A stretch of DNA of 42,326 nt from Asticcacaulis sp. UBA2476 (GCA_002342035.1 DDPE01000071.1:1-42326); one strand, 5' to 3'. Counted from the first letter of the stretch, positions 23,836-33,590 are shown. Numbers and translations are program-made. Notes: generated by a model not told the origin, from the sequence alone.

Positions 23836-25425
23836 ATGACGACAAAGGTTATAGCGGCGGCGTGCGCGCTTTTGATGATGGCGGGTACACCGGCCATGGC
23901 CGACGACTGGCTTAAAGCCGAGACCGATCACTTCATCATCCACAGCAACGATGGCGCGGGCCAGACCCGCAACTATGCCCGTGAGCTGGAAAATTTTCAC
24001 TACACGCTTGGTCAGCTTTATAAGGCCAAGAACAGCGAAGAGAAGGTAAGCCCGCAATTTGAGCTTTTCCTGTTAAAGCGCCGTGAGGATATGAAGGCGG
24101 TATGGCCAGGCGTCGATGAAACCGTGGCCGGTTTCTACTCCCATTGCGACGAAGGCGCTATCGCCTATTCCGCGACCGATCTGCGCGACGAGGCCGGTGG
24201 AAATTTCATGCGCACCGTTGCCGACCGCCCGGACGGGTTTAAGACCGATATGGAGGTATTGTACCACGAGTATGCGCACCATTTCATGTTCGCGCACTAT
24301 TCGACACCTTATCCGGCATGGTTCGTCGAAGGCTTTGCCGAATATTTCAAGACCACCCGCTTCGATGGCAACCGCGTCAGCATCGGCTACGTCAGTCCCG
24401 GCCGTTACACGACCCTGTTTACGTCCAACTGGTTTGACTACAGCGATATTCTGCGCGGGACGGCGCGGCGCGAAACCGCCAATGACAGTTTTAAATTCTA
24501 TGCCCAGTCCTGGCTTCTGGCCCACTACATCCTGACATCTCAGGAACGGGTCAAGGCTTTTGAAGCCTACGTCACCGACTATAATGCCGGTAAGGATCCA
24601 ATTGCCGCTTTTGAGGCCCATATGGGCATAAAGCCGTCCGACCTGCAAAAAACGCTGAAAGATTACCTCAGCAAGGGCACGCCGGTGATTTCGTTCACAT
24701 TCAATGACATGCCTGCCCCGTCGCTGGAGCTGGTTCAGATGCCCAAAAGCGCCAATAAACTGTTGCTGTGGCAATCGGCCCTGAAGACATGTCCACGCAA
24801 GGACTATAAGGACGCGCTTCTGGCCAACATACGCGCTGAATATAAGCTTTATCCGTCCGATCCGCTGGCACAACTGACCTATGCGCGGGCGGAAATTTTG
24901 TTGGGGGATCCGAACCTTGCCGACTCTATTCTGTCGCAGACCCTGGCCAGCCAACCGACCAATGCCGAAGCACAGTACCTGACCGGACGGCTAAACTTTG
25001 CCCGCGGACTGGACGCTGACGGCGCGCAGGCGGCCTCTTATTTTGTCAAGGCCCGCAATGCTTTCGGTACGGCCTATAAACTGTCGCCGCATGACGCCCC
25101 GACGCTGTATTATCTTTCGCGTGCGCAGATTAACCAGCCCGATTACCCCAATGATACCGCGCTGAACGCCGCTATTCAGGCGTCCAATCTGGCGCCGTCC
25201 ACCGAAGCCTACGCCCTTCATGCGGCCACCATTCTTATCCAGAAAGACCGTTTTCAGGATGCGGCAACCCTACTGACGCCCATAGCCAACAATCCGCATG
25301 GCGGCAAATGGGCGCAGCGTCTCCTTCCGGTGGTTAAGGCCTTAGAGGCCAACCGCCCTATGGCAGAGGTTCTCAAGCTCCTCAATAACGAGGATACGCA
25401 GACAGAAGACGCCAATACGGATTAA
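23836..25425 (+). CDS. Secreted HEYAH zinc metallopeptidase with repeat C-terminus, copy 1
   Basis: A 529-residue protein with a signal peptide (cut near AMADDW). The zinc motif H144-E-Y-A-H148 in VLYHEYAHHF and the downstream glutamates in WFVEGFAEYF (E165, E169) fit a gluzincin of the DUF1570-like or peptidase MA type. From about residue 320 to the end there are helical repeats of TPR character (for example DPLAQLTYARAEILLGD, NAEAQYLTGRLNFARG). It is probably periplasmic or secreted. A clear paralog lies at 27848-29455, and an acyltransferase gene on the other strand separates them. A GGGGG site precedes the ATG at 23836. Confidence 0.82.
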   Translation: MTTKVIAAACALLMMAGTPAMADDWLKAETDHFIIHSNDGAGQTRNYARELENFHYTLGQLYKAKNSEEKVSPQFELFLLKRREDMKAVWPGVDETVAGFYSHCDEGAIAYSATDLRDEAGGNFMRTVADRPDGFKTDMEVLYHEYAHHFMFAHYSTPYPAWFVEGFAEYFKTTRFDGNRVSIGYVSPGRYTTLFTSNWFDYSDILRGTARRETANDSFKFYAQSWLLAHYILTSQERVKAFEAYVTDYNAGKDPIAAFEAHMGIKPSDLQKTLKDYLSKGTPVISFTFNDMPAPSLELVQMPKSANKLLLWQSALKTCPRKDYKDALLANIRAEYKLYPSDPLAQLTYARAEILLGDPNLADSILSQTLASQPTNAEAQYLTGRLNFARGLDADGAQAASYFVKARNAFGTAYKLSPHDAPTLYYLSRAQINQPDYPNDTALNAAIQASNLAPSTEAYALHAATILIQKDRFQDAATLLTPIANNPHGGKWAQRLLPVVKALEANRPMAEVLKLLNNEDTQTEDANTD

Positions 25426-27437
25426 CCTTTTTGTGCGGCCAGCATTCGAACAATGTCGGTCGACAGGAAATCGGCGCCATAGCCATTCAGGTGCAGATTA
25501 TCATAATAGAGCGGTTTACCGCCCTTTTCCGAGGCGCAGCCGGAGGCCGTGACTGAGCACAGCGCGTGGGCCGGATCGTAATACATGACCCCGGCCTTGG
25601 CGCTTTGACGATCCAGCAGATTGCGGGCTACCTGTGTACGCTTAAGGTGATCCTCCAGCGACAGATTGGGTAGGTCGTGATTGCGGCGCGCACTTTTGAT
25701 CGATGAGAACATATAGCGCGGGACATGGTGGCTCATTTGCGGGATCGGATAGACTAGGATGATGGTCTTACCGGCCTTAAGATAGGCGTCAAACTCACGG
25801 TCCATAACCGCCGCAATGGCCACTTCACGCTCAGGCTCACGACGGCCCCGCACCAGTTCCGGCCGCTCCGCCGAGGTGTAGCACTGGCGTGCCTCCGGGC
25901 AACTAAAATAGTCGGCCCAGTTCGAGACCACGATGACGGTGTCGATGTTTTTCGACTCCAGAATATACTGATGGGCCTTGGTGTGAAACTGGGCGCACGG
26001 CTCCGGGTCTTCGCGCCGGATAAGCCCCGCAAACGGCGGACAGCCTGTCCAGGTAAACTGCTGCATACCGATCGGCTGCCCGGTCAGGTGTTCGGCCAGC
26101 TTCCACGATACTTCTGTTGACATGCTGTCGCCCACCACCGCCACCGTGCGGCCCGACGTATCGCCAAACCGGCAATAGCTGTCAAAGGAGGTCGGTATCT
26201 GGTTCAGGCAGTCCTTACCGTAAGGGCTGGTATATTCATTGCCGGCCGAGATCATACGTTCTTCTGCGCTCAGGCGCTGAGGCAGGCCACCGGTGACATG
26301 CAGGGTCAGCCCCACTGCCACCAGCCCCGCCGCACAGGCCGCGACACCGGCAAATAGCTGACGCACCGGCAGCTTTATTAATCCCTTGCGGAAGGGCTGC
26401 TCGATATACCGCCACGTCAGATAGGCCAGCCCCAGCGAAAACAGTATCAGAATGATATATCCGCCCGGAGATACCCCGTCCGGCGACAGCAGGCGCGCAA
26501 ACACAAACACCGGCTGATGCCACAGATAGGCGCTGTAGCTGATCAGCCCGATCCCGACCAGATAGGGCTGGGTCAGAATATAGTGGGCCCATGTCCCTTG
26601 CCGCGCGAACCCGATAACCAGCATGGCGCCACTTACCGGAATGAGCGTCATCAGCCCCGGCCAGGGTATGAAATGCTCAATCACCAGCACCGGGGTGATG
26701 ATCATGACAAGGCCAGCTAAGGACAGGCCTTGATGGACATCGGGCCGCATAATGATCTTCTGAAGGCGGCTCATAACCGCAGATTGCTCAGTATCCGTCG
26801 CGGATTTATGCAGGCCAAGCGCCAGTAGCGCCCCCGCCAGCAATTCCCAAGCCCGGCTCGTCAGCAGGTAAAAGGTCGCGTTCGGATCATGGCGCCAGTT
26901 ATATTCCGCCCAGATCAGGCTGAGCAGGGCCATCACGCTGAAAACAATCATTATATGACGACGCGCAAACCGCCAAGCCACCAGCAAAGCCAGCGGGAAC
27001 AGAAAGTAAAACTGCTCCTCCACCGCCAGAGACCAGGTATGCAGGAAGGGCTTATATTCCGAAGCCCCTTCGAAATAACCGCTTTCGCCCAGAAAAAATA
27101 CATTGGATAGGAACAGGTTGACGGCAATCAGGCTCTGGCCGAAATCGCGAAACTCTTCGGGCAGCATGGTAAACCACGCAAACGGGATCGACACGGCCAT
27201 GACAAGGATTAGCGCTGGTGCAATGCGTCGCACGCGCCGTTCATAAAACTTAAGCAGCGAGAACCGCCCTTCGGCGATTTCATCGGCCAATATGCGCGTG
27301 ATCAGGTATCCGCTGATGACGAAAAACACGTCAACACCGACAAATCCTCCTGAAAACATTGAAAAACCGGCATGACTTAACATTACCGGCAACAATGCCA
27401 GTGCGCGCAGCCCATCGATGTCTGGTCTGTACTTCAA
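25422..27437 (-). CDS. OafA/YrhL-type membrane acyltransferase with SGNH domain
   Basis: About 671 residues. The first 360 or so form an Acyl_transf_3 membrane domain with some ten hydrophobic helices. It opens KYRPDIDGLRALALLPVM, with FFVISGYLIT near 45 and the catalytic-type H in LPVMLSHAG. The C-terminal 250 residues are a periplasmic SGNH hydrolase-like domain, with GDSM at its start and DNLHLNGYG near its end. Such proteins O-acetylate surface polysaccharide or peptidoglycan. The TTG at 27437 fits a GAGG site and the usual family start; a GTG at 27449 is the alternative. Its stop overlaps the stop of the plus-strand metallopeptidase gene within TTAA. Confidence 0.9.
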   Translation of the reverse strand: MKYRPDIDGLRALALLPVMLSHAGFSMFSGGFVGVDVFFVISGYLITRILADEIAEGRFSLLKFYERRVRRIAPALILVMAVSIPFAWFTMLPEEFRDFGQSLIAVNLFLSNVFFLGESGYFEGASEYKPFLHTWSLAVEEQFYFLFPLALLVAWRFARRHIMIVFSVMALLSLIWAEYNWRHDPNATFYLLTSRAWELLAGALLALGLHKSATDTEQSAVMSRLQKIIMRPDVHQGLSLAGLVMIITPVLVIEHFIPWPGLMTLIPVSGAMLVIGFARQGTWAHYILTQPYLVGIGLISYSAYLWHQPVFVFARLLSPDGVSPGGYIILILFSLGLAYLTWRYIEQPFRKGLIKLPVRQLFAGVAACAAGLVAVGLTLHVTGGLPQRLSAEERMISAGNEYTSPYGKDCLNQIPTSFDSYCRFGDTSGRTVAVVGDSMSTEVSWKLAEHLTGQPIGMQQFTWTGCPPFAGLIRREDPEPCAQFHTKAHQYILESKNIDTVIVVSNWADYFSCPEARQCYTSAERPELVRGRREPEREVAIAAVMDREFDAYLKAGKTIILVYPIPQMSHHVPRYMFSSIKSARRNHDLPNLSLEDHLKRTQVARNLLDRQSAKAGVMYYDPAHALCSVTASGCASEKGGKPLYYDNLHLNGYGADFLSTDIVRMLAAQKG

Positions 27438-27662
27438 AGCCTGCCTCACGAACTGCTAAATGACACGCGTGGGCGTCTCATCCGGGTTTTCTGCCCGTAC
27501 GCATACTCAAAGCCAGTGCTGTTCGTTTCCCCGATACCGTTCAAAATGCGAACGGCCCCTCAAAAGCGCGCGGATTTAAAGTTTCTGCCTTGCGCGCCTG
27601 GCCGGCTCTTTGAGCCCGCCATAAGCGTTATGCTACCGTACTGATACGCTACGTTACATTAA

Positions 27663-27702
27663 CCATAAAATCGCAGAGCCTTATGGATACACGATTTTAT
27701 GG
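27663..27702. promoter_or_regulatory. Long inverted repeat in the divergent intergenic region
   Basis: CCATAAAATCG and CGATTTTATGG form a perfect 11-base-pair dyad around 18 bases. It lies in the 410-base gap between the acyltransferase gene (minus) and the second metallopeptidase gene (plus). The same gap has a smaller dyad CCGTTC/GAACGG at about 27536-27554. The larger dyad could be an operator serving both genes. Beyond these I see no gene in 27450-27847. Confidence 0.5.
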
Positions 27703-27847
27703 CCTGTGGATAGAACAATAACGCACCGCAATAAAATTTCTAAAATTGACGAAACAAGACGCCCATTAACAACCCGAAAGAGCATCATCCCCACTTGCAA
27801 GGCTGCGCCGCTTGAGGTTAGATTTATGAAGGTATGGGGGGAACATC

Positions 27848-29455
27848 ATGAAATTTCTGAACATACTCCGGGCAGGCTGCGTACTTGGCGCCAGCTTATT
27901 TTCGGCACATGCCCATGCAGACAGCCAATGGGTTAAGGCCGAAAGCAAGAACTTCGTCATCTACAGCAATGCCAAACCGGAATATGCTCAGGCCTATGCT
28001 GTCAATCTTGAGAAATACCGTTACGTCATCGGGGCCTTTTACCGCCGGGTCGGTCAGGACGCCTTGCCGGAACCCAAGCTAAATATTTACTTCGTTAAAA
28101 ACCCCAGTGATCTGGAGCAGGTCTGGCCCGGTGTGTCGAACTCCGTGCTTGGGTTCGTACGATTTTGTTCCAACGGCATGGCCGGATATTCACTCTATGA
28201 TGGCGACCGCATACGTAACGCGGGCAAGATACAGTATCAGGAAGAAAACCAGAGCCAGACCGTCATCTTCCACGAATATGCCCACCTGTTCATGTTCCAG
28301 AACTCCCGGATCGCCTACCCAAGCTGGTTCGTGGAGGGCTTTGCCGAATTTTACGGCACCACAAGGGTTCAGGACAATCAGGCCGTGGTCGGCATGGCCT
28401 GGTCCGGGCGTGTTCACCCTTTGATGAGCGGCGGCAGCCTGAAATACGAAGATATACTGCGCGGCGCGCCCCATACCCGACGCCCCGCCAATCAGGGGCT
28501 TTTTTACGCGCAGTCCTGGCTTATGACCCACTGGATATTGTCTGATCCCAAACGCACGCAGGCTCTGTCAGCATATGTAGTGGCGCGAAACCGCGGCGAT
28601 GACCCCGTCAAGGCTTTTGAAGCAGCCTTTGGCGTCCCGGTGGGCAAGCTGAGCACCGTTCTGGGGTCTTATATGCGTACGCTCAAGGCAACCATATATA
28701 CGGTCAAGGACATGCCCGTGCCTCAGATTACGCTCACCCCATTGCCCGCAAGCGCTGATAAGCTTTTGCTGTGGGACAGCAGCGTCAAATCGTGCCTGCC
28801 TCGTGCGCTTGAACCGGAAATGCTTGCTAAAATTCGCGCTGAAGCCGCCAAATTCCCGAATGATGACTATGCCAAGGGCGCTCTGGCCCGCGCGGAAATC
28901 ATCTATGGCGATGAGGAAAAAGCCCTCGATTACTATAAGGCCTATACCACCGCCAATTCCAAAGACCCTGAAGGCTTTTTTCGGTTGGGCCAGACCCTGT
29001 TCCTGATGGCTCGCCACGACAAATTTACCCCCGGCGAGACCTTTGACACCCAAATGAAGAAGGCCAGAACGGCGTTTGGAAAGGCCCACACGCTCGATCC
29101 TCTCAATGCCGTCAATCTCTATTATTTATCCATGACGGCCAGAATAGGCCCGAATGGCCCGGATGACTCGTCGCTCAATGCGGTCTACGAAGCGCACCTG
29201 CTGGCCCCGTCAATCCCTGAATATGCCATGAATGCCGCCCGCATGCTGATCAGGAAAGACCGTATGGCCGACGCCCGCCGCGCTATGTCGCCGCCTGCCA
29301 ACAATCCCTACGGAGGCAACTTTGCGCAGTGGGTCGGCACTATCATCGCCGGGATCGATGCCGGAAAGACTAAAACTGAGGTGCTGGCCCTAATGGCCAC
29401 CCCTGTGCCGGAAGATAAACCGGATGAAGATAGCGATAAAGACAAGGCCAAATAA
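27848..29455 (+). CDS. Secreted HEYAH zinc metallopeptidase with repeat C-terminus, copy 2
   Basis: A 535-residue paralog of the protein at 23836-25425, similar end to end. A signal peptide ends near AHADSQW. The zinc site is H142-E-Y-A-H146 in IFHEYAHLF, with WFVEGFAEFY downstream. Helical TPR-like repeats follow, and a charged tail (EDKPDEDSDKDKAK) closes the protein. The start has a GGGGGGA ribosome site. Both copies keep the catalytic motif, so both are likely active. Their flanking of an envelope acyltransferase hints at a shared role in surface assembly or turnover, which is inference. Confidence 0.82.
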   Translation: MKFLNILRAGCVLGASLFSAHAHADSQWVKAESKNFVIYSNAKPEYAQAYAVNLEKYRYVIGAFYRRVGQDALPEPKLNIYFVKNPSDLEQVWPGVSNSVLGFVRFCSNGMAGYSLYDGDRIRNAGKIQYQEENQSQTVIFHEYAHLFMFQNSRIAYPSWFVEGFAEFYGTTRVQDNQAVVGMAWSGRVHPLMSGGSLKYEDILRGAPHTRRPANQGLFYAQSWLMTHWILSDPKRTQALSAYVVARNRGDDPVKAFEAAFGVPVGKLSTVLGSYMRTLKATIYTVKDMPVPQITLTPLPASADKLLLWDSSVKSCLPRALEPEMLAKIRAEAAKFPNDDYAKGALARAEIIYGDEEKALDYYKAYTTANSKDPEGFFRLGQTLFLMARHDKFTPGETFDTQMKKARTAFGKAHTLDPLNAVNLYYLSMTARIGPNGPDDSSLNAVYEAHLLAPSIPEYAMNAARMLIRKDRMADARRAMSPPANNPYGGNFAQWVGTIIAGIDAGKTKTEVLALMATPVPEDKPDEDSDKDKAK

Positions 29456-29485
29456 AAAAGGCTCCGGAATAATCCGGAGCCTTTT
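29456..29485. terminator. Bidirectional terminator between metallopeptidase 2 and rpsD
   Basis: A 13-base-pair stem (AAAAGGCTCCGGA / TCCGGAGCCTTTT) with a four-base loop, A-rich before and T-rich after. It serves the plus-strand peptidase gene and the convergent minus-strand rpsD. Confidence 0.93.
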
Positions 29486-29509
29486 CAATTTTATCCTGAC
29501 GGACAAACC

Positions 29510-30127
29510 TTACGACGAATAGTATTCGACGACCAGGTTCGGCTCCATCTTGACCGGATAAGGGACTTCCGACAGTTCCGGCATGCGGATGTAGGTTGCC
29601 TTCATACCCTTGGCGTCCAGCTCGATATAGTCCGGCACATCGCGCTCAGGCGATTGCAGGGCTTCGAGAACCAGAGCCATGTTGCGCGAACGCTCACGCA
29701 CCTCAACGACGTCGCCGACCTTGACGCGGTAAGAGGCGATGTTCACCTTCTTGCCGTTGACCAGGACGTGGCCGTGGTTGACGAACTGACGGGCCGCCCA
29801 GACGGTCGGCACGAACTTGGCGCGGTACACAACGGCATCCAGACGCGACTCAAGCAGCGAGATCAGGTTTTCCGAGGTGTTACCCTTGCGGCGATCGGCT
29901 TCTTCGTAGGTCTTGGAGAATTGCTTTTCGGTGATGTTACCGTAGTAACCCTTCAACTTTTGCTTGGCGCGCAACTGGATACCGAAATCGGAGATCTTTT
30001 GCTTGCGACGCTGACCGTGCTGGCCGGGGCCATAGGAGCGCTTGTTGACGGGAGACTTAGGACGGCCCCACAGGTTTTCACCCATGACGCGGTCGAGTTT
30101 GTACTTAGCGGCATGGCGCTTAGACAT
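29510..30127 (-). CDS. rpsD: 30S ribosomal protein S4
   Basis: A primary 16S-binding protein of the small subunit, 205 residues. The start MSKRHAAKYKLDRVMGENLWG is typical of alphaproteobacterial S4, and the S4 RNA-binding domain lies at about 95-155 (SRLDAVVYRAKF, then QFVNHGHVLVNGKKV). AAGG lies eight bases before the ATG. It is transcribed alone here, away from the alpha operon, as is usual in this class. Confidence 0.98.
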   Translation of the reverse strand: MSKRHAAKYKLDRVMGENLWGRPKSPVNKRSYGPGQHGQRRKQKISDFGIQLRAKQKLKGYYGNITEKQFSKTYEEADRRKGNTSENLISLLESRLDAVVYRAKFVPTVWAARQFVNHGHVLVNGKKVNIASYRVKVGDVVEVRERSRNMALVLEALQSPERDVPDYIELDAKGMKATYIRMPELSEVPYPVKMEPNLVVEYYSS

Positions 30128-30209
30128 ATCGTAGACCTTATCAAACCCTGACCGGCTTAAAGCCCTTATGCTTCAAGCGATTTCAACGGCGGCTCAGGAT
30201 CAATCCGTG

Positions 30210-30238
30210 TATAAATTCAGATATAATCCGAATTTGAA
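30210..30238 (-). promoter_or_regulatory. Candidate rpsD promoter
   Basis: On the minus strand, TTCAAA and TTTATA are separated by 17 bases, giving a leader of about 75 bases before rpsD. It is the best match in the AT-rich stretch upstream of the gene. The plus strand has an isolated TATAAT at 30222 without a partner. Confidence 0.45.
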
Positions 30239-30403
30239 GCGGCGCTTATGACCGCTAAGCCCTTAAGAGTCAAGGCTGGAGCCGCAACTTTAAGCCCGCC
30301 CCTGCCTGCCATACCTTATTTAGAGTGGCGCATAAGGTTAACCTTTGCGCAACGGACTCATCCCAGAATTACCCACAGCTTTATCACAACCCGGATGCTT
30401 TGT

Positions 30404-32482
30404 ATGTTTTCTCGCTCCCTGTCCGCCAAAATCGCTGGTGTTGGTGCGCTGACCGTCGCGGTCGTATTTGGCCTTGGTACCCTGTTCATCTCCCAACAGA
30501 CGAACACGACCCTGTCCAGCCAGAACCATAACCTGCAAACCCAGGCCGCCGAAAATCAGGCTGCCAGAGTGCAAAACCGGCTGGATCTGGCGGCGCGGAC
30601 GGCACAGGAAACGGTGACCGCCCTTTCGGCCATCCGCCAGCAAGGGGTCACGGACCGCGCAGTCTATGACGGCGTGCTCAAGGCCGGGCTGGAGGCCAAT
30701 CCCGATCTTTTGGGGGTGTGGTCAGGCTGGGAGCCCAATGCTCTGGACGGCAAGGACGCTGAATTTGCCAATACCCCGACCAATGACGCCACCGGCCGCT
30801 TTGTGCCCTACTGGAACCGCGGCACCGGACAAGCCATCAGGGAACCTTTGGTCGATTACGATAAGCCCGGCGCCGGGGACTATTATCTGCTGCCCAAGCA
30901 GCAGGATCGTATGATCGCCATTGAGCCTTACAGCTATACGGTTGGCGGCAAGAACATGCTGATCATGACGTTCAGCGCCCCGATCAAGGTTGATGGCCAG
31001 TTTCAGGGCACCGGTGGGGTCGATATCGCACTTGATACCCTCAATAAAGAAATCGCCGCCGTGAAGCCGTTTGGCACCGGCTTTGTGACCTTGGTCAGCC
31101 ATTCCGGCATCGCCGTCAGCTATCCGGACGACACCAAAACCGGAAAACTGATGAAGGATGTTGACCCTGCGGCGGCCCGCGCCGCTGCGGACGCTATCGC
31201 GGGCAATAAGGCCGCCACGGTTGATGCCGCTGGCACAGGCGGCGACTGGCGCTATCTGGCCCTGCCGGTTTCTGCGGGAGGCACCAAAGATCGCTGGGCC
31301 GTGGTTGTGGCCGTTCCGGTGGCGACACTAAATGCCGAAGCCAATAAAAACAACACCACCATGCTGACCCTGTCGGCCCTGAGCATCGTAATCGCCGCGC
31401 TGATCCTGTTCTTTGTGCTCAGCCGTCTGGTCGGCTCACCTCTTAAGGGCTTGGGCAAGACGTTTGACCGCATGGCGTCGGGTGATCACGACACGGACGT
31501 GCCCGAAGCGAAGCGCATCGATGAAATCGGCCTGATCGGTAAGGCCGTGATGGGGTTCCGTGAAAGCCTGCGCCTGAAAGCCCGCGCCGACGCCGACGAA
31601 GACACCCGCCGTCAGGCGACAGCGTCCGATGAACGCAAAGCCGCCATGGCCAGTCTGGCGCAAGAGTTCGAGGCGGCGGTCGGCGGCATTGTCGAAACCG
31701 TTTCCCAAGCCTCACGCGATATGAAAAACTCCGCCGAAGCGCTCAACATGATCGCCGCCAACGCGTCGGGCCAGACCATCACCATCGCCTCGGCAACCGA
31801 AGAAGCGGCGTCTAATGTACGTACTGTCGCTGCCGCTTCTGAGGAACTGACCGCCTCGATCAATGAAATCACCTCAAAGGCGCAGCAGTCCGGCGCCATT
31901 GCCCGCAAGGCGGTTGAGGAAGCCAATAAGTCCGACGCCCGTATTCAGGAACTGGAATCGGCCGCCTCAAAGGTCGGCGAAGTCATCAACTTCATTCAGG
32001 CCATCGCCCAGCAGACCAACTTGTTGGCGCTGAACGCCACCATCGAAGCCGCCCGTGCCGGGGATGCCGGTAAGGGCTTTGCGGTCGTGGCCACCGAGGT
32101 CAAGTCTCTGGCCAGCCAGACCGCCAAGGCCACGGACGATATTTCCGAGCAGATCGACGCGATCCAAAGCGCCACCCGCGGCACGGTTGAGGCCATCCAC
32201 GCTATCCGGGACGTCATCCACGACATGAGCGATATCGCGCTGGCCATCTCGGCAGCTATGGAACAGCAGGGCGCGGCGACCGATGACATCGCCCGCAACG
32301 TCCACGAAGCGTCCAAGGGCACCGATGAGGTCGCCAGCCACATCCATTCGATATCGGTCGCCACTCAGGAAACCGGCGATGCCTCCTCACAGGTTCTGGA
32401 GACCGCCGATAATCTGGTCACCCAGTCGGACTCACTCCGCCAGCAGGTGCAGCAGTTCGTGGCTCAGGTTCGCCGCGGCTGA
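30404..32482 (+). CDS. Methyl-accepting chemotaxis protein with periplasmic dCache sensor
   Basis: A 692-residue chemoreceptor. The first transmembrane helix is at about 10-30, followed by a large periplasmic domain to about 315 with the dCache feature GVWSGWEPNALDGKD and a second half ending VVVAVPVATLNAEAN. The second helix is at about 320-342, then HAMP, then the signalling domain. The conserved hairpin tip IQAIAQQTNLLALNATIEAA lies near 530-550. No C-terminal CheR/CheB-tethering pentapeptide is present. The ATG at 30404 (MFSRSLSAKI) is preferred, with CGGA eight bases upstream; an ATG three codons earlier is possible. It ends at a strong terminator. Confidence 0.93.
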   Translation: MFSRSLSAKIAGVGALTVAVVFGLGTLFISQQTNTTLSSQNHNLQTQAAENQAARVQNRLDLAARTAQETVTALSAIRQQGVTDRAVYDGVLKAGLEANPDLLGVWSGWEPNALDGKDAEFANTPTNDATGRFVPYWNRGTGQAIREPLVDYDKPGAGDYYLLPKQQDRMIAIEPYSYTVGGKNMLIMTFSAPIKVDGQFQGTGGVDIALDTLNKEIAAVKPFGTGFVTLVSHSGIAVSYPDDTKTGKLMKDVDPAAARAAADAIAGNKAATVDAAGTGGDWRYLALPVSAGGTKDRWAVVVAVPVATLNAEANKNNTTMLTLSALSIVIAALILFFVLSRLVGSPLKGLGKTFDRMASGDHDTDVPEAKRIDEIGLIGKAVMGFRESLRLKARADADEDTRRQATASDERKAAMASLAQEFEAAVGGIVETVSQASRDMKNSAEALNMIAANASGQTITIASATEEAASNVRTVAAASEELTASINEITSKAQQSGAIARKAVEEANKSDARIQELESAASKVGEVINFIQAIAQQTNLLALNATIEAARAGDAGKGFAVVATEVKSLASQTAKATDDISEQIDAIQSATRGTVEAIHAIRDVIHDMSDIALAISAAMEQQGAATDDIARNVHEASKGTDEVASHIHSISVATQETGDASSQVLETADNLVTQSDSLRQQVQQFVAQVRRG

Positions 32483-32505
32483 TAACCGTCCACCCTCACG
32501 ATGAC

Positions 32506-32540
32506 AACGCCCGCAGGCTTTATACCTGCGGGCGTTTTCG
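32506..32540 (+). terminator. Chemoreceptor gene terminator
   Basis: A 12-base-pair stem (AACGCCCGCAGG / CCTGCGGGCGTT) with a seven-base loop and a T run, 23 bases after the stop. Confidence 0.93.
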
Positions 32541-32610
32541 TGATGGTATTTTGATGGGCAGACGCCTCTAATACGCCAGGCAAGGTTGGGCGCAACATCA
32601 GGCGCACATC

Positions 32611-33546
32611 ATGACACCACTAGACTATAAGGCCGAGGCTGAAGCCACGACGCAAACCCATCAGGACATTCAGGCCAAAGCCGATAAGGCCGAACGACAG
32701 GCGGCGGATAAGCCCGCCTCCGGCGCTATGCAGGCCGGCGCGCGCGAATATCCCGCTCCACCTTTGCCTGCCCAGCATCTGATGAAGCCGGGCCTTGAAG
32801 CCGATCTGCAACTTAAACCCATGTATGACGCGCCCTACTACAAAGGCTCCGGCAAGCTTGAGGGCAAGGTGGCGCTGATTACCGGCGGGGATTCGGGCAT
32901 AGGGCGTTCGGTCGCCATTCTCTATGCCCGCGAGGGGGCCGATGTGGCTATCGTCTACCTCAGTGAACACCGCGACGCCGAAGATACCAAGGCCATGGTC
33001 GAGGCCGAAGGCGGTCGATGTCTGATTATTTCCGGCGACGTCTGCGAACGCGAGTTTTGTTTCGCCGCTATCAAACAAACGGTCGAAGCGTTCGGCAAGC
33101 TCGATATTCTGGTCAACAATGCCGCTTTTCAGCTTCATGCCGAGGCGTTCGAGGACATCACCGAGGAGCGTCTGGATAAGACCCTGAAAACCAATCTTTA
33201 TGGCTATTTCCACATGGCGCAGGCGGCCACCCCTCATCTGCCCAATGGTGGGGCGATCATCGATACCGGCTCGGTCACAGGTATTCAGGGCTCAAAACAA
33301 CTGATCGATTACTCCCTGACCAAGGGCGGTATCCACGCCTTTACCCGGGCCTTATCCGGCAATCTGATCCCCAAGGGTATCCGCGTTAATGCGGTGGCGC
33401 CGGGCCCGGTCTGGACGCCGCTTAACCCGGCCGACAAACAGGCCGAGGATGTCGCCCATTTTGGCGAAAGCGTGCCGATGAAACGTCCGGCCCAGCCCGA
33501 AGAACTGGCCCCGGCCTATGTCTTTCTGGCCTCCCCCCAGATGTAG
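32611..33546 (+). CDS. SDR oxidoreductase (YhdF/GSP39-like) with premature amber stop
   Basis: A 311-residue short-chain dehydrogenase with an N-terminal extension of about 80 residues. The cofactor motif TGGDSGIG is at 91-98, the catalytic S221 in DTGSVTG, and Y234-x3-K238 in YSLTKGG. The reading frame ends ...FLASPQM at a TAG (33544-33546), yet the next codons in the same frame encode SYITGEVLPVIGGY up to a TAA at 33591. That segment is the normal SDR C-terminus, which shapes the cofactor and dimer site. A single nonsense change has therefore removed the last 14 residues (about 326 in the intact form), or the window contains a sequencing error. The ribosome site is weak. Confidence 0.85.
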   Translation: MTPLDYKAEAEATTQTHQDIQAKADKAERQAADKPASGAMQAGAREYPAPPLPAQHLMKPGLEADLQLKPMYDAPYYKGSGKLEGKVALITGGDSGIGRSVAILYAREGADVAIVYLSEHRDAEDTKAMVEAEGGRCLIISGDVCEREFCFAAIKQTVEAFGKLDILVNNAAFQLHAEAFEDITEERLDKTLKTNLYGYFHMAQAATPHLPNGGAIIDTGSVTGIQGSKQLIDYSLTKGGIHAFTRALSGNLIPKGIRVNAVAPGPVWTPLNPADKQAEDVAHFGESVPMKRPAQPEELAPAYVFLASPQM

Positions 33547-33590
33547 AGTTATATCACCGGCGAAGTCCTGCCGGTGATCGGCGGGTATTA

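Noticed and set aside
30222..30227. Consensus TATAAT on the plus strand as promoter of the chemoreceptor gene
   Set aside because: No matching -35 at 16-18 bases and it lies about 180 bases before the start; it overlaps the better-supported rpsD promoter region on the other strand.
33544..33546. Pyrrolysine or programmed readthrough at the SDR TAG
   Set aside because: No supporting context such as a PylT/PylS system in the window, and a simple nonsense mutation or base-call error explains it.
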